This document shows, one piece after another, positions 5,216 to 5,397 of a stretch of DNA of 5,397 nt. Location: assembly GCA_030040825.1 (NCBI GenBank), contig JASHSY010000271.1, positions 1 through 5,397 of the forward strand, written 5' to 3'. How positions within the stretch are numbered: the first letter of the stretch is position 1; each line of letters begins with the position of its first letter. This DNA is from Xanthobacteraceae bacterium. GTDB taxonomy: Bacteria > Pseudomonadota > Alphaproteobacteria > Rhizobiales > Xanthobacteraceae. The notes under the pieces were generated by a model that was not told where the DNA came from, ran no database searches, and was given only the letters and a program-made list of their open reading frames with translations. The translations under genes were made by a program, and so were the position numbers.

Positions 5216-5397
5216 ATGCTTCAGATCGATAATCTGGTTTTCAACGGCTGGGGCCGCAAATTCTTCGATCAGGCGAGCGTGCTGCTTCCGGTCGGCGCGA
5301 AGGTTGGCTTGATCGGCCGCAACGGCGTCGGAAAATCGACGCTGTTCCGCTTGATCCTGGGCGATCTGATCCCGGACGGTGGCGAGATCGTCGTGCC
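5216..5397 (+). CDS. ABC-F family ATP-binding protein (3' end outside window)
   Basis: Only the first 60 codons are present. They begin MLQIDNLVFNGWGRKFFDQASVLLP and continue to the Walker A motif GRNGVGKST (about residues 34-42), followed by LFRLILGDLIPDGGEIVV. The absence of any membrane segment, and the way MLQIDNL, the FDQASV strand and the early Walker A follow one another, are typical of ABC-F proteins (Uup/EttA/YheS type). These are cytosolic twin-ATPase proteins that act on ribosomes rather than in transport. The ATG at 5216 starts exactly where these proteins usually begin, though no good Shine-Dalgarno precedes it. The second ATPase domain and the linker that would confirm ABC-F and its subtype lie outside the window, so a transporter ATPase is not fully excluded. 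Confidence 0.85.
   Translation, partial: MLQIDNLVFNGWGRKFFDQASVLLPVGAKVGLIGRNGVGKSTLFRLILGDLIPDGGEIVV

Noticed and set aside
1..5397. Defence island, mobile element, CRISPR or toxin-antitoxin system.
   Set aside because: No nuclease, integrase, transposase, paired toxin/antitoxin-like small genes, or spaced repeats are visible; the gene content is ordinary chromosomal.

Overview
The window looks like ordinary chromosome of a GC-rich alphaproteobacterium, most plausibly a Hyphomicrobiales (Bradyrhizobium/Rhodopseudomonas-like) organism. That assignment is inferred from the high GC content, strong GC bias at third codon positions, use of GTG and TTG starts, and the types of protein. It does not rest on a marker gene. 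I see no rRNA, tRNA, CRISPR array, insertion sequence, integrase or phage gene, and genes fill the window with no gap above 170 bases.

Left part (1-1875), all on the + strand: the 3' end of a zinc-independent medium-chain (quinone oxidoreductase-like) NAD(P)H oxidoreductase, cut at its first residues by the window edge; an 85-residue protein I do not recognise; and a DUF1993 family (DinB-like) protein. Each small gene has a short perfect inverted repeat at its ribosome binding site (972-989 and 1332-1346).

Middle part (1876-3386): a nucleoside 2-deoxyribosyltransferase-family gene on the - strand converges on the DUF1993 gene across a 38-bp gap that holds a 17-bp tandem duplication. It diverges from a + strand pair, a YccF-type membrane protein followed 18 bp later by a TfoX N-terminal-domain protein with a TTG start. 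The reverse strand of the yccF/tfoX-like pair is free of stops in the deoxyribosyltransferase frame, so a naive caller would report one 551-residue protein. The real protein is probably 163 residues.

Right part (3387-5397): a CPA1-type Na+/H+ antiporter on the - strand, complete at 536 residues, converges on the TfoX-like gene. A 169-bp intergenic region separates it from a divergent ABC-F ATPase gene, of which only the first 60 codons are in the window.

The genes do not form one pathway: redox, nucleoside metabolism, ion homeostasis and translation-associated ATPase functions sit side by side. The most suggestive association is the yccF/tfoX-like pair, because yccF and sxy (tfoX) are also near neighbours in Escherichia coli. 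I found no convincing new multi-gene system. The best leads are that pair, the structured leaders of the two small genes, and the undescribed 85-residue protein.
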